Of a DNA stretch of 64,000 bases, positions 11,801 to 54,002 are shown piece after piece. How positions within the stretch are numbered: position 1 is the first letter of the stretch; the number at the start of each line of letters is the position of its first letter. The notes beneath the pieces are model-generated. The model was given only the letters and a program-made list of their open reading frames with translations. It searched no databases and had not been told where the DNA came from. This DNA comes from Lateolabrax maculatus (lineage: Eukaryota > Chordata > Actinopteri > Acropomatiformes > Lateolabracidae): the NCBI GenBank assembly GCA_031216445.1, contig CM062213.1, positions 11,967,501-12,031,500 on the forward strand. The letters run 5' to 3'. The position numbers and the translations under genes are program-made.

Positions 11801-14800
11801 CACTGAATCTCTATCAGCTGATAATCAAATAACAGCAGGTAGTGGAGATGAAATATGAACTTTTTACAATCTTTTTACAACTTGTAAGAATTGGTAAAGC
11901 AGTACAGGACACTTTTCCATTTAGATTCAGCCACTATAAGCCATGTTAAATATGTGTTTTATAGTCTGTATTGTTTATGAGGCTGTTGATACATGTGGTA
12001 TTTCTGCCTATTTACTGCACAAAGCCTTTGATTCAAGTCTGCACAAGCGACTTGTGCCATTTGCCAAAACCTCAACCGGCATAAACCAGCACTGTGCAAG
12101 TTGGGTTTGGTGTGCACCTATTGGGTGTGCAGAGCCTTTTTAATTAGAATGTAATATGTTCTCCACCACTATGCACTTGTTTAGCAGAAGTTAAACTACA
12201 TGCTTGCCAACTATGAGCATTTTTGTAAATTAAAATATGACATTAACAACTAAAATATTATTTTCTTTCTTTCCAGATGAAGAAGTTGGAGGTCACAAGG
12301 GAATGGAAACATTTGTGAAGCATCCAGAGTTCAAAAAATTAAACATTGGCTTTGCGCTTGATGAAGGTAAAAAAAATAACTTAAAAGTTAATGAATAAGA
12401 ACCTGAACTCCGATACCTCATAAGTTGGAACTGGGTCCGTTATTGAGTTAATACTATGACAACGGGAACTTCAGTTTTCTGTTTCGTTTGCAGTTGTCTG
12501 TTTAAAATCGTATATCTGGACACAAACATTCCTGCCAATAGAATTATTAACACTTTAGATCATTGTGCCATGTACAGTATATTAAGCGGCAGGTTACTAG
12601 AGCAACAACACATTTGCTTCATGCTATTACCAATAAATCACTGGTGAAACTAAGCTACCTTACTACAAATAAACTTTAGAAAATGACTACTATTGAAATT
12701 CATAACCCCTTTTTTCCCCCCTTTGGTAATTGGTGTAATGTTTGTCCTAATTGATTACAGTAAGACCACTTTAAGGTGGATGGTTAAACTTTTGGTTTGA
12801 TGTCAATGAGAATTTGTTGAAATGTGTCTATGAGAAACCATAATGTCAGTAATTATTTATTGTCCATCTCCACAATAACGTTTGCTGTGTTCAAAACGAA
12901 CCCTGCCTGCAAAGTGGTGTTTGATAAAGAGCCAGTATTTGTTCTGATCTGATGTGCACAGAGTCAGAGAGAGTATGTGGTGGTCATTAGGTCAGTCAAA
13001 ATCTGACAACCAGATGTTTAAATGTTATCATATTACCCACTGTGCCAAATTTGTGGCAATACTGAAGCCAAAGGCAGATGTGATCTGAAATTCAGTCCCT
13101 GGTTGTGGAGGTTCATAAACCCTCATTTGGTGTAGTTGCTAATCTTTACATCTTTATTGTCTGTCCTTTGCCCCGCAGTTTGTGGTTTTTATAGTTATCT
13201 TTACTAATGGTAAAAGGGTTTTATTTGTCTGCATGTCTTCTGTAGGTCTGGCCAACCCTGGCGAGGCATTCACTGTGTTTTATGGGGAAAGGAACCCCTG
13301 GTGTAAGTATTAAATACATACATGCAGTAAAAGACTTCCACCATCTTATCAGATTCCAGAATTTTTGAAGGATCTTAAATCAAGCAGAATGACTTCTTCT
13401 TTCCAGGGATTACCATCCACTGCCCAGGCAGTCCAGGTCATGGCTCTAGGTTTGTGGAGAACACAGCTGCTGAGAAATTGGTAAGTGCCTATGTCTTGCA
13501 AGCCAAACAAAAGAACTGCTAAACCATAAAAACCTGTTGTAGAAGGACGGTGTCAGTGACCATACTGTCTCTCCTTTCTCAGCGCCAAGTCATAAACTCT
13601 TTCCTGGACTTCAGAGAGAAGGAGAAACATAGGTGGGATTGAAAAACTGTTTACATCATTATGTATATGGCAAGACAGAGTTTCTCATTAATACACACTT
13701 TGGAGTAAGTTTGGGGTGATACATTTTATTAATTTAATTAAATGAATTAATTTAGATTTATACACTTGTAACACTTGATCTGCCTTGTGCAGTTATTCTC
13801 CAGATGTGAGCTTTACATTAAGTCCCCAAAGAAGTTTCCAGTATGAAAGTTCCCCTCTACGCTGCTTTTCCTACAGTAGATACAAATAATGGGCTGAAAG
13901 CATCTAAAAATGTACATCGTGCTAATTAGTACCAAATTACATAATTCTCTCGAGGACACCTTCAAGGGAGTTATAAGGACATCATGGATGTGTAAAGAAA
14001 CTGTTAGAAATTTTGATTTGCCTTAAAAGAAATGCTAGGTGGCTCATCAGCCACTATGTGTTTGTGTCCCAGAGACATAAATGAATATGAGCGTAAACAG
14101 TGAGTTGCTAATTAGTTCTTTGGTAGCAAGAATATCAGATTTTATGTAGATTTCTTTGATTAAAATTCAAGTTTAGTTTACAGTGTAGGCCAATATACAA
14201 AAATACTATTCTACTTTAGATATCATTACAGTGTAATTGCATTATAACAGTAATTTGATTACTTCCATGTGTGTATTTCAGGCTAAATACCAGTGAGTGT
14301 TTCACGCTCGGTGATGTCACCACAGTGAATATGACCATGGTCAAAGGAGGCGTGGCTTACAACGTCATCCCACCTGAAATGGACGTCAGCTTTGACCTGA
14401 GAATACCACCTACAGTAAATCTACAGGTGTGTAAGCGTGCATGATCATATTTGTGTGAATGTGTGACTTGCTCGTGTAGTCTTGCAGATGTGTCGGCGTG
14501 AAAGACCTCCCGCTCAATATTAACTCCACACTAACTTTTAAATTGTTATCATTATCACACCAGGAGTTTGAAAGACAGATCAAAGAGTGGTGCAAAGAAG
14601 CGGGAGATGATGTCACGTATGAATTTGCTCAGGTCAGTGCGCTTACACTCAGTACTCCAGTACAAAAGTGCTAATTGTTCCTGTTTTCAGTTAGATTAAA
14701 TTAGTTGCTGTCCTTGCAGAAACATATGAATCAGAATGTGACTTCGACCGAGGAGAACGATCCTTGGTGGAGCACCTTCAGTGTCGCCTGCAAAGCAATG

Positions 14801-15822
14801 TGAGTACACTGTACACACTAATGCATAATTTGTGTGCATAGGCAAATACAAAGCAGTCTGGTGTCGGATGCTGTGTAAAGGACTTGAAATATTAGGAAAT
14901 ATTATTTTATATTGACGTTATTCACAAAATTACGTTAAGCTTTGCTGAGTAATTTTAACTTCTGAACAACAGAGACTTGACACGTGTTTACACTAGATAA
15001 ATACTCAGATTTCTCAAGAATAAAATCTTTGTCTACTTTTTTAGTGGATCATGAAATAAGATTTCTATATCCTCTATTTGCTTACACAACCCTTTAATGC
15101 ATTCACTCCAGGATATTTCACACCTTAGCTGCAAATATTCACACAGCACCCACAATCCTCTTCTCATGTTTAGAAAGAACTGCATTGTCTCTCCTGTCTA
15201 CAGTTATTTTTTAATTTTCTATGTATTTTAGTGGAAATATACAGTATATGGGACCTTTTGGTCATGCCTGTCTAATACTGTCTAACATAGGCTGTAGCAC
15301 TTTTAGGATATGTTTTGGAAATGTCTATCCAGATAACTGCAGCTGACAAAAGCATGAAGTTACTGTAGGACTGTATTGAATCTGTTCTGATATCATGATA
15401 ATAAGTCTCATGTCAATATCCACTGTAGGAATATGACTCTGGAAAAGGAGATATTTCCTGCTGCCACAGATAGCCGTTTTATCCGAGCTGTGAGTATAAG
15501 AACTGGATATGAGAGCAGAGACGATAAGAAAAAGATTTTAATTTTCATTCAGTTTGACTTTTTTTTCATTAATGTGTCATAACATCTGACATTGTTGGGC
15601 AAAAGTTATTCCATTCCCGGTAATGTGTCCGGTAATAGGTTTGTTTGTTTACTCTAGGTGGGTATCCCTGCTATCGGCTTTTCCCCAATGAACCGGACGC
15701 CAATCCTGCTGCACGATCACAACGAGTATCTGAATGAGCATGTCTTCCTGAAAGGCATCAGCGTGTTCGAGAGGCTCATCTCAGCTCTTGCCAGCGTTCC
15801 TGCCTGTCCTGATGAGGCTTAG
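8871..15822 (+). CDS. acy1: Aminoacylase-1 (N-acyl-L-amino-acid amidohydrolase, M20 family)
   Basis: Fourteen coding exons: 8871-8997, 10362-10426, 10562-10666, 10761-10855, 11031-11107, 12277-12366, 13246-13302, 13407-13480, 13583-13632, 14282-14426, 14564-14632, 14720-14799, 15429-15489 and 15658-15822 (TAG). The product is 419 residues; human ACY1 has 408. It is a cytosolic homodimeric zinc enzyme that hydrolyses N-acetyl amino acids to acetate and free amino acid. All M20 metal and catalytic residues are present: His91 (SHTDVV), bridging Asp124 (GSQDMK), general base Glu158 and Glu159 (DEEVGG), Asp/Glu185-186 (ALDEG), His217 (GSPGHG, which reaches the active site of the partner subunit) and His384 (LLHDH). 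The start sits in a good context (cgcaccATG) just after the 5' UTR splice acceptor. The N-terminus is about 11 residues longer than human and glycine-rich. Every intron is GT-AG. It follows abhd14a as in human. Confidence 0.96.
9550..10074. mobile_element. Tc1/mariner-type non-autonomous DNA transposon with TIRs and TA duplications
   Basis: Terminal inverted repeats of about 29 bp: cagatgggtgacaaattaaa at the left end and ttaatttgtcccccatctg at the right end, with about three mismatches over the full arms. TA dinucleotides flank both ends (9548-9549 and 10075-10076), as expected for Tc1/mariner insertion. The interior (ggccaccgcaagcatccaga; gggttgagatctggtgactg) matches a fish mariner repeat from memory. 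A third sequence interrupts it at about 9707-9850. Confidence 0.8.
9707..9850. repeat. Repeat inserted inside the Tc1/mariner element
   Basis: It begins near gtaaaacctttattttatca and contains ggtaatctcattgagatcaa, a dispersed repeat familiar from many teleosts. It interrupts the mariner-like interior between ccctcatttata and gagatgggggtgg. The boundaries are approximate. Confidence 0.55.
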
Positions 15823-16283
15823 ACAAGTCTTCATTTTTAATCCTCTTTAAAACGTGTTTCACTGATGATCTGAATATTTAACTTGAAACATTTGCAGAGA
15901 TTACCAAAGAATAATAACATGTATATCATAAGCCAAAACTGAGCACTTAGCCTTTGGTACTATTGATTTTTTTTTTTATGATTCTCAGGATGTAGGCGCA
16001 TTAAGTTTTGCATTACTCAATATTGCAGCAGTTTTTTAACAACATACTTACTGTAAGTCAACATTGTTGATTGAGTGTGCCTGTGTGTATGCAGTCTTAA
16101 AGAAATATCACCTATTGTGGAAAACAATGTTTTCCATTAGTATTGAAAAATCATTTTACTAAAATGTGAATATAACTTTGATTGATAAACTCTTCGATCA
16201 AATGTCACTTAATTGCCACTTTTTAGATTTAAGCTTGATTTTAAAATTTATAATTCCACAGATATCATTTTATTTAATTATTA

Positions 16284-16304
16284 AATAAACTGGAATTTAA
16301 TAAA
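16284..16304 (+). terminator. Tandem poly(A) signals of acy1
   Basis: Two AATAAA hexamers, at 16284-16289 and 16299-16304, about 465 nt after the acy1 stop. They are the first canonical signals after the stop and imply a 3' UTR of roughly 0.5 kb. Confidence 0.6.
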
Positions 16305-16319
16305 TATATTTGTTCATTA

Positions 16320-19300
16320 CTTTCATGGTCTTATTTTCTTGTACACAAGTCAAGAGATCTGTGCCTGATGCCTCACTGATTCAATTTCAATGTAAAACAC
16401 CAATGAATAAGCAGCAGGATTAGAGCTGACTGCCTACGGCAAAGGCATTTAACATCCAAACAACCATCTGCTTCAAGGACGGGCAATAAAATGTACCATA
16501 ACTACATGAATAAAAATATCCAAATATCAGTTAAACCACTGAATCTATCCATGCAGCCTTCACATGATCACTAACTACACCCCAAAAATACCATTAGGTA
16601 CCATGTTTGGGTGTTGTGATGGAGAGTCCAGCCTACACACCACAAGGAGTTTCAGCATTAGGTACTGAATGCATTTTGTCTCAGCAATGAGCAAGACAGA
16701 AATAAAGGTAGTATGAGACAAAGTGCCCTGAAGGAAAGAGAAAGGCTGAATACAACACTATAAAATTGGTTGGTGGGTCTACCACTTTGGTCCTGAGACT
16801 GAAATATTTCAACAACTATTGGATGGATTCCCATGAATGTTTGTAAAGACATTCATATTCCCCAGAAGATGAAGCCTTCTGACTGGTGATCAGCTGACGT
16901 TTCCTGCACAGCCAGCAGGTTGACACTTCTGGCTTTTAGTCCTTCTTTTATACAGTCTATGCTTTTAGTGTAATATCTAGTCTGGATGGATTAACACCAA
17001 TTTTGGTACAGACATTCATCATTAACAGTATGTATATTAATTTACAGTATGTATTTTAGTGCAGTTTCACAAAGCTACTAGTGTGGTTGTAGTCTGTAGT
17101 GTCTTGTTGTCATATTAATGCAGTGAAATATCTAATATTTAGTAGAATTACATTTTATGTTGTTCAGGTAGAGAAACATAAATATGTGTATTTTAAAAAA
17201 ATCTATTTGAGCAAAAAGGGCAAAGCTGGCTTACAGTCACAGTCACTTCTAGTATAGCTAAAAATGTTCATAAACAAGAGGTTATGTGTATTAATTCAAG
17301 AGAATCTGTTTTAAATGATGTAGGTAAAATGGAGAATAGTTGTAAATGACATTGTGAAATGGAGGTGCAATACGGAAAATGAGAAATTGCTGTTTACATG
17401 AGGTAAAGGTCGGTCTCATCTACAGTTCAGCTCCCTTTGGAGTTGTCGTCCAATTAACAGTGTAAGGCTCTCAAAGGGGGACTGGCAGGAAGACTGTGCA
17501 GTCAGTAATTAGTCTTCTCTCTCCCCAGGACATGACAGCAGCATTAACACATGGGGCCGTCAGGGAGACTTCTAAAAGCCGAACCCACATCCTCCCTCCC
17601 AGAGGGGCCAAGAATAGGTGCAGTCATCCTGACGGGTGAGCTGTCGAGCATCTGAATGCCTGGCTGAGGAAAAACAGGTGCTGTTAAACAGTCTATCAAA
17701 GAAAGGTTCCATATCTCACGGTTTCAGGAAAGCTTTTCATTAATTTGGTGCAGCACAAGCATTTCAACTGCTCTGCTGCAGCTAGGTACTTTATGTTTCA
17801 AGGCCAAAGTAATTGACATGCATGTTATTCCTCAGGAAATGAAAACCCCTCAGTTGTTCCCTCTTACTCTCAGGGTTCAGGATCAGATTCAATAACAGTG
17901 ATTCTGAGGCGAGGTGAGGTGCGGATTAAAGTCTCGGTCAAGGACACCTAGCAGGGAGCTTATCCACATGGGGGGATTTAACTTGACTCCTGCTGTCTTA
18001 TCATCAATATTATAATATACAAACAAACAGCTCTCAAAGACAACTAGGGCGCTGACTTGCGCCGATAATGGCCGTGTAAAGGGATGAAATGAGAAGCGAA
18101 GAAAGCACCAGGGAGAGTGAGAAAAGGGTGAAAAGTCAAATACTGCCGGCTTAACAGCTGATTTATTTTACATCTTCAGCGTCACAGTGTTGAGTCTCAG
18201 TTCTCTGGGTTTCTTTGCCTCTGGGAAGAGCTGTTTATATTCACAGATGCTGCAGTGAATGAATGAACATGCATACTGTCAATCTTCAGACTGAATGGCA
18301 TTTCTTTCAACTTTGTTTTCCTGCCGTGCAACTGCAACTGTCCTCTGGAGGTAATTACAGCCAAACCCTGTTGTGATAGACTCAATATTCTCCCTTAAGT
18401 GGGAATTAATTGTATTCTTTTAGATATTGCAGTTCTATGATCACCATACTGTGGTCAATATATTATTTTGTGTGATTACGCTGTTGTTTTTCATGTAGGC
18501 CTGGTTTATTTATTTTGGCAAATAATATGAAAACCCATCCAAGCAGTTGATGGAATAAAATAAAATCTCTTATGTTCACACACTTTAATTTTTAACTCAT
18601 TTTTATAATTTATTTCCCTTTGTCCATGCAACATTTCTCAATTTCTTTGTTGCTTATATAGAGAATCTGTAAAATGCCAATGCAGTGTGTGTTTCATTTT
18701 AAGGTCTCCCAAGGGCAGACTTATCTCTTTGCTCTATATTTGTCGTTCCTGCACAGCTGAGAAATCATTGTGTACAACTATTAGAGCCACTATGTACTAC
18801 AGTAATATTACGGTAATAAGCCATAGGGTTCAGTGATATTATGATAAATATGCAACTAAACGTTGTCTGCCTCTTTCATCACTCCTGAAATTGCTCTAAT
18901 CTGTATTCACTACTGATGTTTGATGTACGCAGGCGGGACATGAGAAACATGGCCTTTTTATTAATATATATATATATTATAATATGGTAAAATGGGAAAT
19001 ATATAACAAACTTTTTACACAGGTGATTAATAAGATAAGATTCATAAACATTTATGTTTACATGATAGAAAGTAAAGGAAAATATATACTGTTATTTATC
19101 TATTTCATATTTCCATATAATGCTATTATTGGTTTAGTTTTTTTATCTGTTTATCTTAATATTTTTCTTTAAGCAGAAAGTGCTCTTTAAATAAAACTGA
19201 CTTGACATTTATTTTTCTGTTGTAATGCATATCTCCCTACATTTTAAAATCTTTTTAAATTATTTAAAAAACTCTATTATGTATTTATATGTAATAATGC

Positions 19301-20480
19301 AAAAAGTTGGTTGTGTGCTCATCCCATCCTATATTTAGCCCAGATGCAGGATAACAGATTCATCTGCACACTCCCAGAACTAAACTGGACTGAAAAGCAA
19401 TGTATATGCATTTATGTATTCACTCTTTTCACCTTAAATAGCCAAATCTTTCATATCCATAATGTAGAGCTTTATATGCTCATCTCTGTGGAGTGTGTGG
19501 TGGGATTAACCTGTTATGGAGCCCCAGTGGGAAAAGTTTGCTGTTGGGTACCTTCTGCATACCTGTCGCCTCAAAGATCCCATTTAGTACAATGCCCATA
19601 GCAGACCATACATAGCAGCTTCAATAGGCCTTTTTCGCAACATGAGTTTTTACCTGACATAGTCGAAGAAGCACAAATGTACTTGACAAAGATAATCAAA
19701 ATGTTTTTTCTTACGATATAATATTTATTTTTTGTTTTGCTTTCTGGATTCATCACCACCCACAATTTATTAAGTGTTTTCTTCAGTTGTGAGGAGCTCT
19801 TTTGTGAATTGCATTGTGGGAGAATAGTTTGGTATGGACAGCCCACAGAAATCCACTGTATCTGTTATGCTTCCTATCTGGTTTGAGTAGACTTTATTTT
19901 GTCATGGTCCCAGTGTGAACACACTACTCAAAACCCTGCTTAGAATTGGTGTGTATGAATTGTAATTGTACTTTAGTGGTGAATATTACAATTAATCAAA
20001 TTAGGCAGTTAACCAGAGACCAGAGACTACTCAAAATCAAGAGACTGATCAATAAATTGTGGGAATCAGGAAATCCCTACATTTAACTGAGGTCTGTGTC
20101 ACTTTAAAGGTGACTGTTAACATCTCATTGTTAACAGAGGCTCCGGCCTAGGTCGGCCCTTTCAGTAACGCATCCACGCTCATAGACATTTGAAGCCCTG
20201 ACTAGACAAAGTTCAGTCAAAGGTCACAAACTAAAAATGTTTGACTTCACTGGTTTGACCTTAAACAACGCCTCGTATTTTATAAGCTTATCACGTGCTC
20301 TTTTTTTTTAAAACATAAAATCTAAATCTGTAAAGTAACTAGCAACTGTATTAATTCAATTACCAAAGCCAGGTGACTTCTGGGGCCCCCTGGGGGCTGG
20401 GGGCCCCAGCGTGTAAAGCAGTGTCTTCACTTTGTTGCATTCAGGGACCCTTCAGTACTTCTAACCTTTGCATCCTCCTG
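16320..20480. other. Intergenic spacer acy1-cacna2d2
   Basis: No gene seen. The spacer holds a dispersed-repeat copy near 16780-17030 and otherwise AT-rich unique sequence. The stretch 17400-17700 is richer in G+C than its surroundings and lacks repeat character, so it is a possible conserved non-coding element, which I could not test. Confidence 0.5.
16780..17030. repeat. Dispersed 'GGTACAGACATTCAT' element, copy 1
   Basis: Contains ccatgaatgtttgtaaagac, a following cccagaagatgaagcct and ttttggtacagacattcatc. Related phrases recur at 23700-23910 and 32260-32475. It is a short dispersed repeat known to me from percomorph fish. Confidence 0.55.
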
Positions 20481-20674
20481 ACCTACAGTACCCCACACAC
20501 AGAAGAGCAGCCGCCAGTCTGCAAAAAAAATATATATATATATAAAAAATAGAAATAAAATCTAAATCTATGCCCATGACAAATCCCACGTGGCTCTTGC
20601 AGAGATAAATAAAGCCAAACTAGATTCTTCTTCTGCTCCACTGTTGCCTGGTGAGCGTGAACGCGCCTGGCTGC

Positions 20675-20678
<4 letters not shown>

Positions 20679-20719
<41 letters not shown>
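20679..20719. repeat. (GA)n microsatellite in cacna2d2 promoter
   Basis: About 20 uninterrupted GA units roughly 340 nt upstream of the cacna2d2 ATG. Confidence 0.95.
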
Positions 20720-20722
<3 letters not shown>

Positions 20723-20736
20723 TGGACGCGCCGGCC

Positions 20737-20757
20737 TGTGTGTGTGTGCGTGCGTGT

Positions 20758-20788
<31 letters not shown>

Positions 20789-20790
20789 CG
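20737..20790. repeat. (GT)n microsatellite with GC interruptions
   Basis: Alternating purine-pyrimidine run of GT units broken by several GCGT units. Such a sequence can adopt Z-DNA. Confidence 0.95.
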
Positions 20791-21061
20791 GTGTGTCGGT
20801 GGTGTCGGTGTCGGCGGTGTATGTGGGAGCAGGAGCAGAGACTCTGCAGTGTCTTGGCAGCTGCATTAGAGCATCTCCCACCGTCCGCGATGCCTCCACG
20901 GCCGACGCCCGCCTCCCCCGCGTCCGCTTGACGGCGCACACGCCGGCATGAACTGAGCCCGGACGTCCGCACCCGCCGCCCGCCGCACGCCCCGGGAGAA
21001 CAGGTCCGGCAGCGCCTCGCTCACGCACCGAAACGCCGCGACGGGAATCGTTGACGGGAAG

Positions 21062-51417
<30,356 letters not shown>

Positions 51418-51863
51418 CACGTGAAAACACTCTAACTGACATCTTTCATCTGTTTGGGTTTAGGCTCGGATCTACTGAAGGTCAGATCAAACAGCAACTG
51501 CCAAAATTTTATTTTTTGATCTACAGTACAAACAGCCCACAGTGCATTTGTGCTTGGAAAAAAATATCTACTCTTACAACTCTTAGCATTTTTGCCTTAT
51601 TGCTTATGCATCTGTTGGTGTTTCAGGGCTTGAGTGCAAAATATAGGAAGATAATGTGTTGAGTGTGCATGCCAATTAAACTAGGACAAGCATGTTTAAA
51701 ATCTTTGCACACAGGCTCAGCCATTGAAAGGATCACCAAAAAGTCAGGGAGGCAGCGGAAATGTACTTTTAACAGGTAGATAATCACCTAGCTGGAATAG
51801 ACATCAAACACAATTTTAGGTTGAGCTGTGGGATTATTTATTAAATTCTTTGTGGTAAATAGA

Positions 51864-52200
51864 CAGTGGTGGAAGGAAGTATTCAGATATTTTACTTAAG
51901 TACCAGAAAAGAAGAAAGTAAGAGAAGTATTAGCAATACAATTAACTTAAAGTATTAAAAGTAAAAATAATAATTTGACAGCAGAATGGGCCCTATCAGT
52001 GTTTTCTCACTTCATCATGCATTATATTATCAGATTATTACTGATGTATTAACATGTAAGCAGCATTTTAGCGTTGTCAAGATGGATCATTTCATCATAG
52101 GTTTTCTGTGCAAAATATTAAAATGAAAAGTAACTACAGCTGTCAGATAAATGAATGGGAGTAAAAAGTACAATATTTCCCATCTACAATATAGTGGAGT
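51864..52200. mobile_element. CAGTGGTGGAA-type dispersed element
   Basis: Starts cagtggtggaaggaagtatt and contains tttacttaagtacc, acttaaagtattaaaagta, gctgtcagataaatgaatgg and gagtaaaaagtacaatattt. Matches from memory a very common teleost hAT-like MITE. The right end is eroded. Confidence 0.7.
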
Positions 52201-53977
52201 ATTAAAGATGCTCTGTGGAGTTTTCTTGTTAACAAAGTTTCTGTTTACAATCAGTGTTTCTTACCAAAACACATTATTACACACAGTATTTTTGAGGGTC
52301 CACCAAAGTGTTGAATGCATTTCCTGCCACATAAAAAAGCTGATATATTTGAAAATGTTGCTCTGTTACTATCCATATCTACTTGCTAGCAGTATTCTTC
52401 CCTAGAGAAGCTCCGGGATTGGCTGAACACAGTTGAGTGATACTTTGAGACAGTATTCTCAGTTTTTAAATTTTTCATTGTCACTGTGGCTCATCAGAAT
52501 ACAGTGACAGAGACCGTTTTATATTGTACACACCACACACAGCATGAAAATTTTAGACAGAATCTGCTGCTGACTGAGCTTCACAGTTCAGACTCCCTCC
52601 TGTAGCGCTGCTGCTTCTGGCAACTTCTGCTTTTGTTGGCTTTGTGAATTGTCTGCGGCAGTTTTAATTTGCATGTCCAGTCCTAGTAAATGTCTTTGCA
52701 CAGAGAGCAGGTCCAGCACCTACCGCAGTTTTTACATGATAGTAGATCCGGGCCTTAACCCCACATTCACTTCAGTGTCTTTCAATCCACCTCTGACCTT
52801 TGCCAAAACATTTTCAGTACTAAAAATTGTATGATTACACGACCTAGAATGACTTCCCCCTGCCGTCTAAAGTACGCCCTGTCTCTTAAATCTTTAAATC
52901 TAACTAGATTTCAGACAGAATTTAAACGGAAGTATTTTATTTCCCCCCAAAAATTTTTCTTAGAGCACTTTGACTTGATAAGACAACAGATTAAAAAAGC
53001 CAGTGAGATCAAAAATATCAGTGTTAGACCTCCAGCAAGATTTTGTGACTTTTCATAACACATATCAGTGATGGAACATCTGTGTACTGTAGTTTCATTG
53101 AAACAAGAATTGTTAAAGTCAAAGTTTGTTTTGTTGAAATGCTTCCACAGATTCTAGGTATGATCTTGAAGTGCTTCCAGTTGATAAGAATCGTTAAAGG
53201 GTGTAAAATCAGATAAAAACAGACCAAAATGACCAAATATTAACAGTGATTTTGTTACAAAAATGTAATAGTGAATTCTCCACTGCATGGTTTAGTGCAA
53301 CACTGCTGTGATCATCGGATACTTTATTCTAGCGGTAATGATTAAATTAGATTTTACATAATTTACATGCAGTGTTATCTGTGTAGTCTTATAGCAGAAA
53401 ACATGCACAGACGTCAGTGTGTGGCCGACAAGTTTTTAAACGTATTACATCAGTTGTTCGATTGAAGAGAAGCTCTCTGTCCTTTTTATGTATCTTGTAT
53501 CGCCACTATTTGTCAAACCTGAATTTATGCACTTATGTATGCTTCTATATGGGGAATGTAGCTTCTGAACAGCTTTCGGTGTTATCAATATGTTATCAGT
53601 ATGTGATGCCTTTTGACCCTCTGTTGAGATCCCCCTGATATGTTATTGAAGGTAATGATTCACTGTGGCAGAATATTTCAGCTTTATCATGCATTACTCA
53701 TCATGACAGTGATATCTGATTATGAAGCTGGAAGACGTTTCCATTTTAGACACATTTAAATGTTTTCCCAGTACAGCATATATGTTTTTTGATCCCTACG
53801 ATATGATGTGGATACAGGCATGCAGTTTTAATATTGGCAAAGAAATAATACACACAACATAGATACCGCAACTAACAATTATTTTCATTATAAGGTTTAC
53901 ATTAAAGAGCTTACAAGAGCTTGAGCTGATTTCTTTAACGATTTGTTTTGTCTGACCAACAGTAAATTAAACAAAAC

Positions 53978-54002
53978 TAAATATATATATATATATATAT
54001 AT
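53978..54002. repeat. (TA)n microsatellite
   Basis: About 11 TA units. Confidence 0.9.

Larger units (their letters stand above)
20640..21061 (+). promoter_or_regulatory. cacna2d2 CpG-rich promoter and 5' UTR
   Basis: CpG-dense sequence (many CGC, GCG and CCG) runs from about 20640 through the first exon, in contrast to the AT-rich surroundings. It holds a (GA)n run at 20679-20719 and a (GT/GC)n run at 20737-20790, both within 400 nt of the ATG. No TATA box is clear, which fits a CpG-island promoter. Confidence 0.6.
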
